Shown piece by piece: positions 7,280 to 12,832 of a DNA stretch of 12,832 bases. The translations under genes were made by a program, and so were the position numbers. The notes under the pieces were generated by a model that was not told the origin of the DNA, searched no databases, and worked only from the letters and a program-made list of their open reading frames with translations. Source of the stretch: DASTYU01 sp035764655 (GTDB taxonomy: Bacteria > Chloroflexota > Limnocylindria > Limnocylindrales > CSP1-4); the NCBI GenBank assembly GCA_035764655.1, contig DASTYU010000196.1, forward strand, positions 1 through 12,832. The letters run 5' to 3'. How positions within the stretch are numbered: position 1 is the first letter of the stretch; every line of letters begins with the position of its first letter.

Positions 7280-8206
7280 TCACTGGTTCGGCGATACGGA
7301 TGGCCTCGGTGTTTCGTCCACGGACAGTCGGAAGATGTCAGGTCGTGAGTAGTGTCCAACAACGTCGAGGTCGAACTTGCCGCGCGCGATTTGGTCGAGG
7401 TCGACGTCCGCATACAGGATCTCTTCACCGTCACGGGCGGGTCCAGCAAGGACCTCCCCGAGCGGCCCGATGATGCAGCTACCGCCAGTGGCGACGACAT
7501 CCTCAGGTGACTGGGCGAGCGTGTTGGGCATGTCCGCCGGGAAGTCCTTGCGGCGGGTGAACTGGTTGCAGGAGAGCACGAAGCAGCGGCCCTCCAGCGC
7601 AATGTGGCGCACCGTCGATTGCCACGTCTCCCGGCCGTCAGCAGTCGGCACGCAATAGATCTCGATGCCTTTTGCATACATCGCCGTGCGGAACAGCGGC
7701 ATGTAGTTCTCCCAGCAGATCCCAGACCCGATCCGACCCAATTCGGTATCGAACACCGGCATCGTGGAGCCGTCGCCCATGCCCCAGATGAGCCGCTCCG
7801 CTGCCGTGGGCACCAGCTTTCGATGTTTGCCGAGATATCCGTCGGGCGAGAAGAACAGGACGGTGCAGTACAGCGTTCCGCGATCCCGCTCGACGACGCC
7901 GATTACCAGGTGAAGTGAATTCTCAGCCGCAACTTCGGCCAGCCGGTCGACTGCCGGTCCGGGAACATCCACTGAGGCGTCGAAGTAGCGCCGATAGTGA
8001 TCTCGGCCTGCGGCGGCGCGATCACCAACAGAGACGCCGAACGTCATTCCGCGCGGGTACCCGGGGAGAAAGGCCTCGGGAAACAGCGCCAGCGCAGCGC
8101 CGCCCTCGCTCGCCTCTCGGGCGAGACGGGCGACCTTGTCCAATCCACCGTTCAGATCGAAGCCGACAGCAGCCGCCTGGACGACCGCGGCCTTGAACCC
8201 ACTCAT
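7280..8206 (-). CDS. Nitrilase (C-N hydrolase family)
   Basis: A 308-aa member of the nitrilase superfamily with the complete catalytic triad: Glu44 in LFPEAFLPGYP, Lys130 in LGKHRKLVPT and Cys164 in SGICWENYMP. The CWENYMP motif, the LGKHRKL...ERLIWG region and the C-terminal DVVGHYSRPDIF are typical of true nitrilases (nitrile to carboxylic acid plus ammonia) rather than amidases or carbamoylases. Whether it prefers aryl-acetonitriles, aliphatic nitriles or cyanide is unknown. The open frame runs far upstream to 8827, but that part is low-complexity Arg/Pro/Thr sequence covering two other genes. ATG 8206 begins exactly at the homology and has GGAGGAGGG ending 5 nt upstream. It lies 23 nt after a small 65-aa gene on the same strand, suggesting an operon. 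The product should be cytoplasmic; no signal peptide is visible. Confidence 0.92.
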   Translation of the reverse strand: MSGFKAAVVQAAAVGFDLNGGLDKVARLAREASEGGAALALFPEAFLPGYPRGMTFGVSVGDRAAAGRDHYRRYFDASVDVPGPAVDRLAEVAAENSLHLVIGVVERDRGTLYCTVLFFSPDGYLGKHRKLVPTAAERLIWGMGDGSTMPVFDTELGRIGSGICWENYMPLFRTAMYAKGIEIYCVPTADGRETWQSTVRHIALEGRCFVLSCNQFTRRKDFPADMPNTLAQSPEDVVATGGSCIIGPLGEVLAGPARDGEEILYADVDLDQIARGKFDLDVVGHYSRPDIFRLSVDETPRPSVSPNQ

Positions 8207-8211
8207 GACGA

Positions 8212-8220
8212 CCCTCCTCC
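8212..8220 (-). promoter_or_regulatory. Ribosome binding site deciding the nitrilase start
   Basis: GGAGGAGGG on the minus strand (8220-8212) ends 5 nt before ATG 8206, with the inner GGAGG at 6-nt spacing. It rules out the much longer reading frame that opens at 8827. Confidence 0.75.
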
Positions 8221-8229
8221 AGTCGCGCC

Positions 8230-8427
8230 TCACGCGGCCGGTGAGCTTCGATGGGCCGGCAGCAGCCACTGGCCCGCCTGGATGAGCGCCTCGCCCGCTC
8301 GACGCCGCAGGACGTCGGCCGGTGTCGGTTTCACAGGCAGCTGTTTGGCGAGCGCGATCTCGCGATACAAGCGCTCGAGTCGTTCGTTGGCGAGCCCGAG
8401 CTGGAGCTCGGCATCTGCGTGACGCAT
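8230..8427 (-). CDS. Small helical hypothetical protein (65 aa)
   Basis: I do not recognise a named family. The protein begins MRHADAELQL and has a charged, probably alpha-helical first half (about 4-30, with the ERLERLYREIALAK heptad-like pattern), a Pro-rich hinge (PVKPTPAD), then a short amphipathic helix RRRAGEALIQAGQWLL. Arg-rich helices of this kind are common at the ends of small proteins in high-GC bacteria. It is supported as a real gene by ATG 8427 with GGAGG exactly 6 nt upstream, G/C-ending codons in most positions, and its place 23 nt before the nitrilase and 63 nt after another small gene on the same strand. The in-frame upstream ATG at 8463 lacks an equally good site. No signal peptide or metal-binding motif is seen. 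Function unknown. Confidence 0.6.
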   Translation of the reverse strand: MRHADAELQLGLANERLERLYREIALAKQLPVKPTPADVLRRRAGEALIQAGQWLLPAHRSSPAA

Positions 8428-8490
8428 TGTCTGCCTCCAATCTGTCGTGGTCCATGGGTTCATGGCCCTGCTCTGGTGGAGCCCTCCACG

Positions 8491-8712
8491 TCAGGGCAGC
8501 CCCGGAGCCGGACCGGCGCAAGGTGGCGGCGCCATCGCTGCGAGCCCGGTCGCGAGCCCTGTGATGCCAACGAAGCCGAGCATCGCGAGAACGCCGGTGA
8601 GCATCAGGCGGGCCGCGTCGAGCACATGTGGATTGGGCTCCACGGCACGTCGCCGGGGCGTGGTCCGACGGTCTGTGCCCCGTGGTTGGATCTGGACCGT
8701 TCGTGCTGTCAT
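8491..8712 (-). CDS. Small single-span membrane protein (73 aa), hypothetical
   Basis: Residues 1-28 are basic and polar (RGTDRRTTPRRR). Residues about 30-61 form one hydrophobic helix rich in Gly, Ala, Leu and Val (LMLTGVLAMLGFVGITGL), followed by a short Pro-rich tail with one Cys. The positive-inside rule would place the N-terminus in the cytoplasm. ATG 8712 has GGAGG 8 nt upstream; a longer frame from 8757 lacks this. Codon third positions are mostly G or C. It would be the first gene of a minus-strand unit with the 65-aa gene and the nitrilase, and is divergent from the sensor kinase gene. No known family is recognised, and a chance ORF cannot be fully excluded. Confidence 0.55.
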   Translation of the reverse strand: MTARTVQIQPRGTDRRTTPRRRAVEPNPHVLDAARLMLTGVLAMLGFVGITGLATGLAAMAPPPCAGPAPGLP

Positions 8713-8886
8713 CGCCGTAGCCTCCGTCGCCGGCGGGTCCCGCCCGCGCATCGACAATGGCGTCGGAAAGGCGATCGGACATCGAGGTCAGCACGGCACA
8801 CGGCTCGCGGTAATCCGGTGTCTGCACGGCACGCTGTCACGAGCCTGCACGGTTGCGGTGGTGGACCTCGGTGGGACGATTCGCCC
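8713..8886. promoter_or_regulatory. Divergent intergenic region of the small-protein/nitrilase unit and the two-component system
   Basis: These 174 bp separate the minus-strand small membrane protein gene from the plus-strand kinase gene, so both promoters should lie here. I see no clear -35/-10 pair. It holds a 13-bp dyad GGCGGGTCCCGCC (8732-8744), 19 bp upstream of the membrane protein start, and three 10-bp direct repeats described separately. Confidence 0.45.
8787..8852. repeat. Three direct 10-bp repeats G[TC]C[AT]GCACGG
   Basis: Copies are GTCAGCACGG (8787-8796), GTCTGCACGG (8820-8829) and GCCTGCACGG (8843-8852), with starts 33 and 23 bp apart. They lie 34-100 bp upstream of the kinase start. 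Their conservation and position suggest binding sites for a transcription factor, possibly the adjacent NarL-type regulator; that link is inference. Confidence 0.45.
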
Positions 8887-10641
8887 GTGAATGGTTCGCG
8901 CGTCACCGTGGTCGGAGTGGTGAGCCTCGGGCTTCTCTCGATCGTCGCCGGCTTCTGGCTGCCGCTGAACTCAGGGTTCCTCGCCTTCCCGGACAGCCCC
9001 ACGACGATGGCGATTCTGGCGCTCGACGGGGTGATCTGGCTGCTGGCGGCCGTTGTGACCCTGGAGCGCCAGCCTGCGAACCCTCTCTGGAAACTGATCC
9101 TGGCCTACCTGGTCTGGAACGAGCTCGTGTGGGCCATGCAGTTCGTGCCGAATTCCGTCATCCAGGGCCTGGCGGCGACCTTCGCTCCGATGGCAATCGC
9201 GCTGTACGTCCACGTCCTCGTGGCCTATCCGTCCGGGCGCGTGCCGCTCCGCTTCGATCGCCGGCTGGTCGTGTTCGTCTACGCGTTTGTTGTCGTGGTC
9301 TATCTACTGCCTGCCTCGATGTGGCAGCCGGCGAGAGACGGCTGCGCGAGCGCATGGTGTCCCGACAACGTGCTCCTCGTCTGGCCGAACAAGGAGCTGG
9401 CCGACGCCATGGTCCGCACCGCGCAGCTCTTGGCTCCCATTCTCGGCGCGCTCGTGCTGTACGCGATCTGGCGCCACTGGCGCGTGGCCGGACCGGCCGC
9501 TCGTCGTGCGCTCGTTCCCGTGGCCATTGCCGTGCCGATCGCCTACGTCGTGCACTCGGCGCGATATGTCGCTCAGGCGCTCCAGCTCGAGCCTGTCCTG
9601 TCGTTCCTGGACACCTACCACGTCGTCACGCTGACGGTCGACGCTATTGTTCCGGTCGGACTGCTGTTCGGCGTGCTTCGACTCCGCCTCGATCGCGGTC
9701 GGGTGGCGGAGCTCGTGGTCGAGCTTGGGCGAGGAGTTCCGGCCGGAGGGCTCCGCGATCTGCTGGCCCGCGCCCTTGCAGATCCCACGCTTCAACTTGC
9801 CTTCGCAGCTCCGAGCGGGGCCGGATACATCGATGGTGCGGGTCAGCCAGTCGAGCTCACACAGAACCCTGAGCGCGCGCTCGCGCGGATCGAACGGGAT
9901 GGAGAGGCGCTTGCGGTGCTCGTCCACGACCGGACCATCGATAACGAAAACCCGGGCCTGGTCGAAGCCGTCAGCAGCGCCGCTCGACTGGCGATCGAGA
10001 ACGAGCAGCTGACCGCCCAGGTCCGAGCACAGCTGGAGGAGGTCCGCGCATCCCGGGCCCGGATTGTCGACGCCGCTGACGCAGAGCGACAGCGGGTCGA
10101 GCGTGACCTCCACGATGGTGCTCAGCAGCGTCTCCTCGCGCTGGCGGTGCGCCTCCAGGTCGCTCGCGACGCCTCAGGCAACGCCGGGGCACTGATTGAC
10201 GAGGCTACGGCTGAGCTGCATGCAGCGATCGCGGAGGTCCGCAACCTCGCTCGCGGCATCCACCCGCCCATCCTCGCCGAGGCGGGGCTGGCTGCGGCGC
10301 TCGAGACATTGGCTGAGCGATCGCCAATTCCGGTCCGCTTGGAAGCGACCGACGCTCGCTACCGCGCCGCTGTCGAAATCGCGGCGTTCTACGTCGTTGC
10401 CGAGGCGTTGGCGAACGCGGCCCGGCACGCCGGAGCAACCGAGGCCGCGGTTAGCGTTTCGAACGACGGTCAGTGGTTGACGGTTAAGGTCTCCGACGAT
10501 GGCCGCGGTGGCGCGGATCCATCCGGCGGCTCGGGCTTGCGGGGCCTGGCTGACCGGGTCGCGGCGGTCGGCGGTCGGCTGACCGTGACAAGCCCGCCCG
10601 GCGAAGGGACGACGGTCGCCGCCGAGCTGCCGCTCCAGTGA
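8887..10641 (+). CDS. Membrane-bound NarL-family sensor histidine kinase
   Basis: A 584-aa sensor kinase. The N-terminal ~270 residues are hydrophobic, with about seven membrane segments (for example VVGVVSLGLLSIVAGFWLPL and LVVFVYAFVVVVYLLP), joined by short loops without a large extracellular domain, so it probably senses a signal in or near the membrane. A cytoplasmic GAF-like or linker stretch and coiled coil (about 290-390) lead to the HisKA_3 dimerisation helix ERQRVERDLHDGAQQRL, with phospho-acceptor His409. The HATPase domain has N-box Asn510 (ALANAARHA), the G1 box SDDGRGG (Asp537) and SGLRGLADR. The open frame continues upstream to 8251, but those residues are antisense to other genes and not protein-like. 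GTG 8887 is the first plausible start, with a weak GGTGGGA upstream. It overlaps or nearly abuts its response regulator gene. The signal is unknown. Confidence 0.88.
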   Translation: MNGSRVTVVGVVSLGLLSIVAGFWLPLNSGFLAFPDSPTTMAILALDGVIWLLAAVVTLERQPANPLWKLILAYLVWNELVWAMQFVPNSVIQGLAATFAPMAIALYVHVLVAYPSGRVPLRFDRRLVVFVYAFVVVVYLLPASMWQPARDGCASAWCPDNVLLVWPNKELADAMVRTAQLLAPILGALVLYAIWRHWRVAGPAARRALVPVAIAVPIAYVVHSARYVAQALQLEPVLSFLDTYHVVTLTVDAIVPVGLLFGVLRLRLDRGRVAELVVELGRGVPAGGLRDLLARALADPTLQLAFAAPSGAGYIDGAGQPVELTQNPERALARIERDGEALAVLVHDRTIDNENPGLVEAVSSAARLAIENEQLTAQVRAQLEEVRASRARIVDAADAERQRVERDLHDGAQQRLLALAVRLQVARDASGNAGALIDEATAELHAAIAEVRNLARGIHPPILAEAGLAAALETLAERSPIPVRLEATDARYRAAVEIAAFYVVAEALANAARHAGATEAAVSVSNDGQWLTVKVSDDGRGGADPSGGSGLRGLADRVAAVGGRLTVTSPPGEGTTVAAELPLQ

Positions 10642-10652
10642 GGTCGGCGGGC

Positions 10653-11330
10653 ATGGAGAAACCGAATGGCTCTCGTCCGGCCCCGCTCCGGATCGCACTC
10701 GCCGACGACGCGGTCCTGCTCCGGGAAGCCCTTGCGGCGGCGCTCGCTGCGGCCGGCTTCGAGGTGGCCGGCCAGGCGGCAGATGTTCCGGGACTCCTGA
10801 GGATCGTCGCCCGGCACCGCCCGGATGTCGTGGTCGTCGACGTCAGAATGCCGCCAACCCATACGACCGAGGGCCTCGAGGCGGCCCGGCAGATCCGAGC
10901 GGAGTACCCGGACACCGCAATCCTGGTTCTCTCGCAGTATGTCGAGACGCGGTACGCGCTGGATCTCCTGCGAGACGATGCGTCGGGGATTGGATACCTC
11001 CTCAAGGAACGGGTAACCCGGATCGCAGACCTCACCGACGCCGTCAGGCGCGTGGCGGCGGGCGGCTCCGTGGTCGATCCCGAAGTGGTCGGCCGGCTCC
11101 TCGGACGGGCGCGCCGTCATTCCCCTCTCGACGAGCTGACTCCTCGCGAAGGCGAGGTGCTTGCCCTCATGGCCGAGGGACGCTCGAACCTCGCCATATC
11201 GAGCCAGCTCTCGGTTGACCCGAGGACGATCGAGGGGCACATCGGGACGATCTTCTCCAAGCTGGGCCTCGAGCCCGCGCCGGAGGACCACCGGCGGGTG
11301 CTGGCGGTCCTTGCTTTCCTTCGCGACTAG
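10653..11330 (+). CDS. NarL/LuxR-type response regulator
   Basis: A 225-aa regulator with an N-terminal receiver domain (about 12-130: acidic pair Asp18/Asp19, phospho-acceptor Asp63 in VVVVDVRMPP, Ser94 in LVLSQY as the switch Ser/Thr, Lys118 in GYLLKER) and a C-terminal GerE/LuxR helix-turn-helix (about 160-215: LTPREGEVLALMAEG, then SVDPRTIEGHIGTIFSKLGL). It should be phosphorylated by the upstream kinase and bind DNA as a dimer. ATG 10653 has GAGG 9 nt upstream. The alternative GTG 10638 overlaps the kinase stop by 4 nt (GTGA) and would add five residues; either would be translationally coupled. The C-terminal half of the HTH is unusual in the acidic insert LEPAPEDHRR, where many relatives have a shorter LNLxxxxxxNRRV turn. 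The target genes are unknown. Confidence 0.9.
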   Translation: MEKPNGSRPAPLRIALADDAVLLREALAAALAAAGFEVAGQAADVPGLLRIVARHRPDVVVVDVRMPPTHTTEGLEAARQIRAEYPDTAILVLSQYVETRYALDLLRDDASGIGYLLKERVTRIADLTDAVRRVAAGGSVVDPEVVGRLLGRARRHSPLDELTPREGEVLALMAEGRSNLAISSQLSVDPRTIEGHIGTIFSKLGLEPAPEDHRRVLAVLAFLRD

Positions 11331-11412
11331 ACGACCGAAATGGCCTGGGCCCACGCGCGCAGCCCGGGCGAGGAAGCAGCGTCGCTGTCGACGAGTAGCG
11401 GTCGGTCGTCTA
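11328..11412. terminator. Nested inverted repeats between convergent genes
   Basis: An outer perfect 11-bp inverted repeat, TAGACGACCGA (11328-11338) and TCGGTCGTCTA (11402-11412), contains the TAG stop codons of both flanking genes. Inside lies an 8-bp stem GCCTGGGC (11343-11350)/GCCCGGGC (11362-11369) with one G-U pair in one strand and an 11-nt loop. No T-tract follows. It is placed to end or stabilise both transcripts. Confidence 0.55.
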
Positions 11413-12240
11413 CCGGGGCATCGCATCGTGCTCTGTCGTTTGGGCGAGCTGCTCGCGTTGCCATTCAGCGACGCCGGGCAGCCAGTCCTTGCCGAACGTC
11501 GCCGTCGGGCCGATGCGCGCGTCATCGGAAGCTCGGCCGTCACGCAAGGCGTGCACGTACGCGCGATCCCGTTCGATCCGCACGCGAACTTCGCCGCTGC
11601 CGCCGACGGATCCGTGACCGGGGATGACGACATCGACGTCGTCTGCCACGGCCTCGAGCAGGCGCAGCCCACTGAGGTAGTCCTCGATCGGATCGGCTGC
11701 GTCCAGATCGGGGAACGGGATCAGGATGTCGGACAGCATGTCGCCGGCGACGAGGACGCCGCGGTCTTCGATCAGCAGCGCCGCATGTCCCTGGGCATGT
11801 GCCGGATGCTCGATGATCCGGGCTCGCGGGCCATCCCAAGGGATCTGCGAATTTCCGGCGGGCAGACCGGTGATCAGGCCGAACTGGTCAAGCGGCACCT
11901 CCTCGGCGATCTCCGGCGGAAGCGCCTCGGCGACGCGGGCCTTCCAGTCCGCCTGCGATAGCAGGTCTCGAAGCGCCGCCGCGCAGCGGCCCGTGCCGTA
12001 CCGCGGCGCTTCGCCGAGCTCGGCATGCCACAGCACGTGATCCCAATCGGGATGCGTCGCGAAGCCTGACCCGACCGGCTGGCCCACCTCACGAAGGTCG
12101 TCGGCGAGGCAGGAAAGTTCGTCGCGAGTGATCCCGGGGTCGATGATCAACGCGCCGTTCCCGCCCTGAATGACCACGGTGTTGTTCTGGAGCAACTCGC
12201 TCTGGTGTACCAGCACGCCCTCGGCGACCTGCCTCAGCAT
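11410..12240 (-). CDS. MBL-fold metallo-hydrolase with variant metal motif
   Basis: A 276-aa cytoplasmic metallo-beta-lactamase-fold protein. The beta-strand NGALIIDPG (28-36) precedes the first metal motif ATHPDWDHVLWH. Here the usual HxHxDH reads HPDWDH (63-68), so the second His is Asp65. Further ligands are His148 (EHPAHAQGH), Asp167 (VLVAGDMLSD) and His209 (VIPGHGSVG). The set is otherwise complete, so the protein is probably active with an altered first metal site. The substrate is unknown; the family includes thioesterases, lactonases and glyoxalase II-like enzymes. ATG 12240 has only a weak AAGG site, but lies 16 nt after the DUF1801 stop, consistent with read-through translation in the same operon. 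It converges with the response regulator gene, and the two stop codons sit in arms of one inverted repeat. Confidence 0.86.
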   Translation of the reverse strand: MLRQVAEGVLVHQSELLQNNTVVIQGGNGALIIDPGITRDELSCLADDLREVGQPVGSGFATHPDWDHVLWHAELGEAPRYGTGRCAAALRDLLSQADWKARVAEALPPEIAEEVPLDQFGLITGLPAGNSQIPWDGPRARIIEHPAHAQGHAALLIEDRGVLVAGDMLSDILIPFPDLDAADPIEDYLSGLRLLEAVADDVDVVIPGHGSVGGSGEVRVRIERDRAYVHALRDGRASDDARIGPTATFGKDWLPGVAEWQREQLAQTTEHDAMPR

Positions 12241-12256
12241 GGGACCCGCGCCTTCG

Positions 12257-12709
12257 TCATCGCTTCTTCCCGCCGAAGAAGGGCATCGTGGCGGCCTGCC
12301 TCATCCACAAGGCCGCCAGGCGCTCGTCGAGATCGGCCACGGATGCCAGTTCGACCCCCCGTGTGGACTTGCCCATCCCGACCGGCCTCACCGGTGGTTC
12401 CGGCTCGAGCTCCGTGCCGCGGATGAACATCAACTTCACATGGCCGACGAAGGCGCCCGACGCGAAGCACCAGCCGCCGCCGACGCCGTAGTACGCCATC
12501 CCCCACTTCACCGCACGCCGGAGATCCGGAAGCTCCCTGGCCGCCAAGGCATCGATGAGCTCGGCGATGGCACGCTGCGGCTGCGGCAGGCCGGCGATGT
12601 AGGCGAACACCGGCTCGTCGCCTTCGGCCGCCTTCGCGGGGCTTGCCTTGCCGGTCATGGAGACCGGCAGCTCCGTGGCGGTCTCCGGCGGCGTATTGGA
12701 GGAGTTCAC
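12257..12709 (-). CDS. DUF1801 (frataxin-like fold) protein
   Basis: A 150-aa protein. Residues about 30-145 match the DUF1801/YdhG-like family: VFAYIAGLPQPQR, a helical stretch, then AVKWGMAYYGVGGGW and FVGHVKLMFIRG with the long C-terminal helix LDERLAALWMRQA. The family has a small alpha/beta fold and no firmly assigned biochemical role, although some members are called iron chaperones. It is probably cytoplasmic. The GTG start at 12709 overlaps the stop of the upstream AHSA1-like gene by 4 nt (GTGA), supporting this start over the internal ATG at 12658, which would drop a 17-residue variable tail. The next gene is the MBL-fold hydrolase. AHSA1-like and DUF1801 genes are often neighbours, which supports both calls. 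Confidence 0.83.
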   Translation of the reverse strand: MNSSNTPPETATELPVSMTGKASPAKAAEGDEPVFAYIAGLPQPQRAIAELIDALAARELPDLRRAVKWGMAYYGVGGGWCFASGAFVGHVKLMFIRGTELEPEPPVRPVGMGKSTRGVELASVADLDERLAALWMRQAATMPFFGGKKR

Positions 12710-12831
12710 CCTCGTTCGCCGAGTCGCTGGAGCAGCTCGTCCAGCTGGTCGAACGTCTCGGGATTCCAGCTCGTCGCCCCGGACGCCATCGCGGCGTCGA
12801 GCGCCTCCTTCGACGGATAGTGGTCGTGGAC
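12706..12831 (-). CDS. C-terminus of an AHSA1/SRPBCC-like protein (truncated by the window edge)
   Basis: Only the last 41 residues are in the window, too short to stand out by length. They read DHYPSKEALDAA...ETFDQLDELL and end in LGERG, which matches the end of SRPBCC-fold proteins of the Activator of Hsp90 ATPase 1-like group. These are small ligand-binding folds, often next to DUF1801 or ArsR-type regulators. The stop TGA (12708-12706) lies inside the GTGA overlap with the DUF1801 start, so the two are translationally coupled. The start and most of the domain lie beyond the window. Confidence 0.72.
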   Translation of the reverse strand, partial: VHDHYPSKEALDAAMASGATSWNPETFDQLDELLQRLGERG

Positions 12832-12832
12832 G

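Noticed and set aside
8732..8744. Dyad GGCGGGTCCCGCC as a specific operator
   Set aside because: It is perfectly symmetric, but short and made only of G/C apart from the centre, so it is likely by chance here. It is mentioned only as part of the intergenic region.
8251..8886. N-terminal extension of the histidine kinase frame by 212 codons
   Set aside because: The residues are not protein-like, the region is antisense to two small genes with good ribosome binding sites, and the membrane domain begins right after GTG 8887.
10470..11672. 400-codon open frame on the minus strand
   Set aside because: It covers the response regulator and the kinase end in antisense, crosses the convergent junction and has no recognisable domain.
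12170..12820. 216-codon open frame on the plus strand
   Set aside because: It is antisense to the DUF1801 and MBL genes, both of which have clear families.

Overview
This is a chromosomal segment of a high-GC bacterium. Codons mostly end in G or C, and there are several GTG starts, GGAGG-type ribosome binding sites and short stop/start overlaps. The gene mix (glucodextranase-type C-terminal module, PPK2, membrane NarL-type histidine kinase, DUF1801, AHSA1-like protein) suggests a soil or freshwater Chloroflexota or an actinobacterium. No rRNA or other marker is present, so this placement is inference. No tRNA, insertion sequence, phage gene or CRISPR array is visible.

Layout. (1) 3-1016, plus strand: the 3' end of a large secreted glucan-active protein with a glucodextranase-type C-terminal module. 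It ends at a perfect 12-bp hairpin (1027-1054) that separates it from a convergent operon. (2) 6077-1071, minus strand: a tight four-gene catabolic operon of a HOGA/DHDPS-type pyruvate aldolase, an FGGY carbohydrate kinase, a stand-alone FIST protein and an AldA-like lactaldehyde/glycolaldehyde dehydrogenase. The aldolase and kinase overlap by 4 nt, the kinase and FIST gene by 1 nt, and FIST and aldA are 44 nt apart. (3) 8712-6279, minus strand: a small single-span membrane protein, a 65-aa helical protein, a nitrilase and a PPK2 polyphosphate kinase, in that transcription order. (4) 8713-8886: a divergent intergenic region with three copies of a 10-bp direct repeat. (5) 8887-11330, plus strand: a polytopic membrane histidine kinase and its NarL/LuxR-type response regulator. 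(6) 11328-11412: a convergent junction where an 11-bp perfect inverted repeat includes both flanking stop codons and encloses an inner hairpin. (7) 12831-11410, minus strand: an operon of an AHSA1/SRPBCC-like protein (cut by the window edge), a DUF1801 protein and an MBL-fold hydrolase.

How the genes work together. In region 2 the aldolase should cleave a 2-keto acid to pyruvate plus an aldehyde, and AldA would oxidise that aldehyde to glycolate or L-lactate. The kinase would act on a related sugar or polyol. FIST, a known small-ligand sensory domain, sits inside this translationally coupled unit with no output domain, and no isomerase, transporter or regulator is visible. This is the least conventional arrangement in the window. 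The two-component system is self-contained; its target is unknown, and the repeats just upstream are candidate regulatory sites. The other genes look like ordinary housekeeping or accessory functions.
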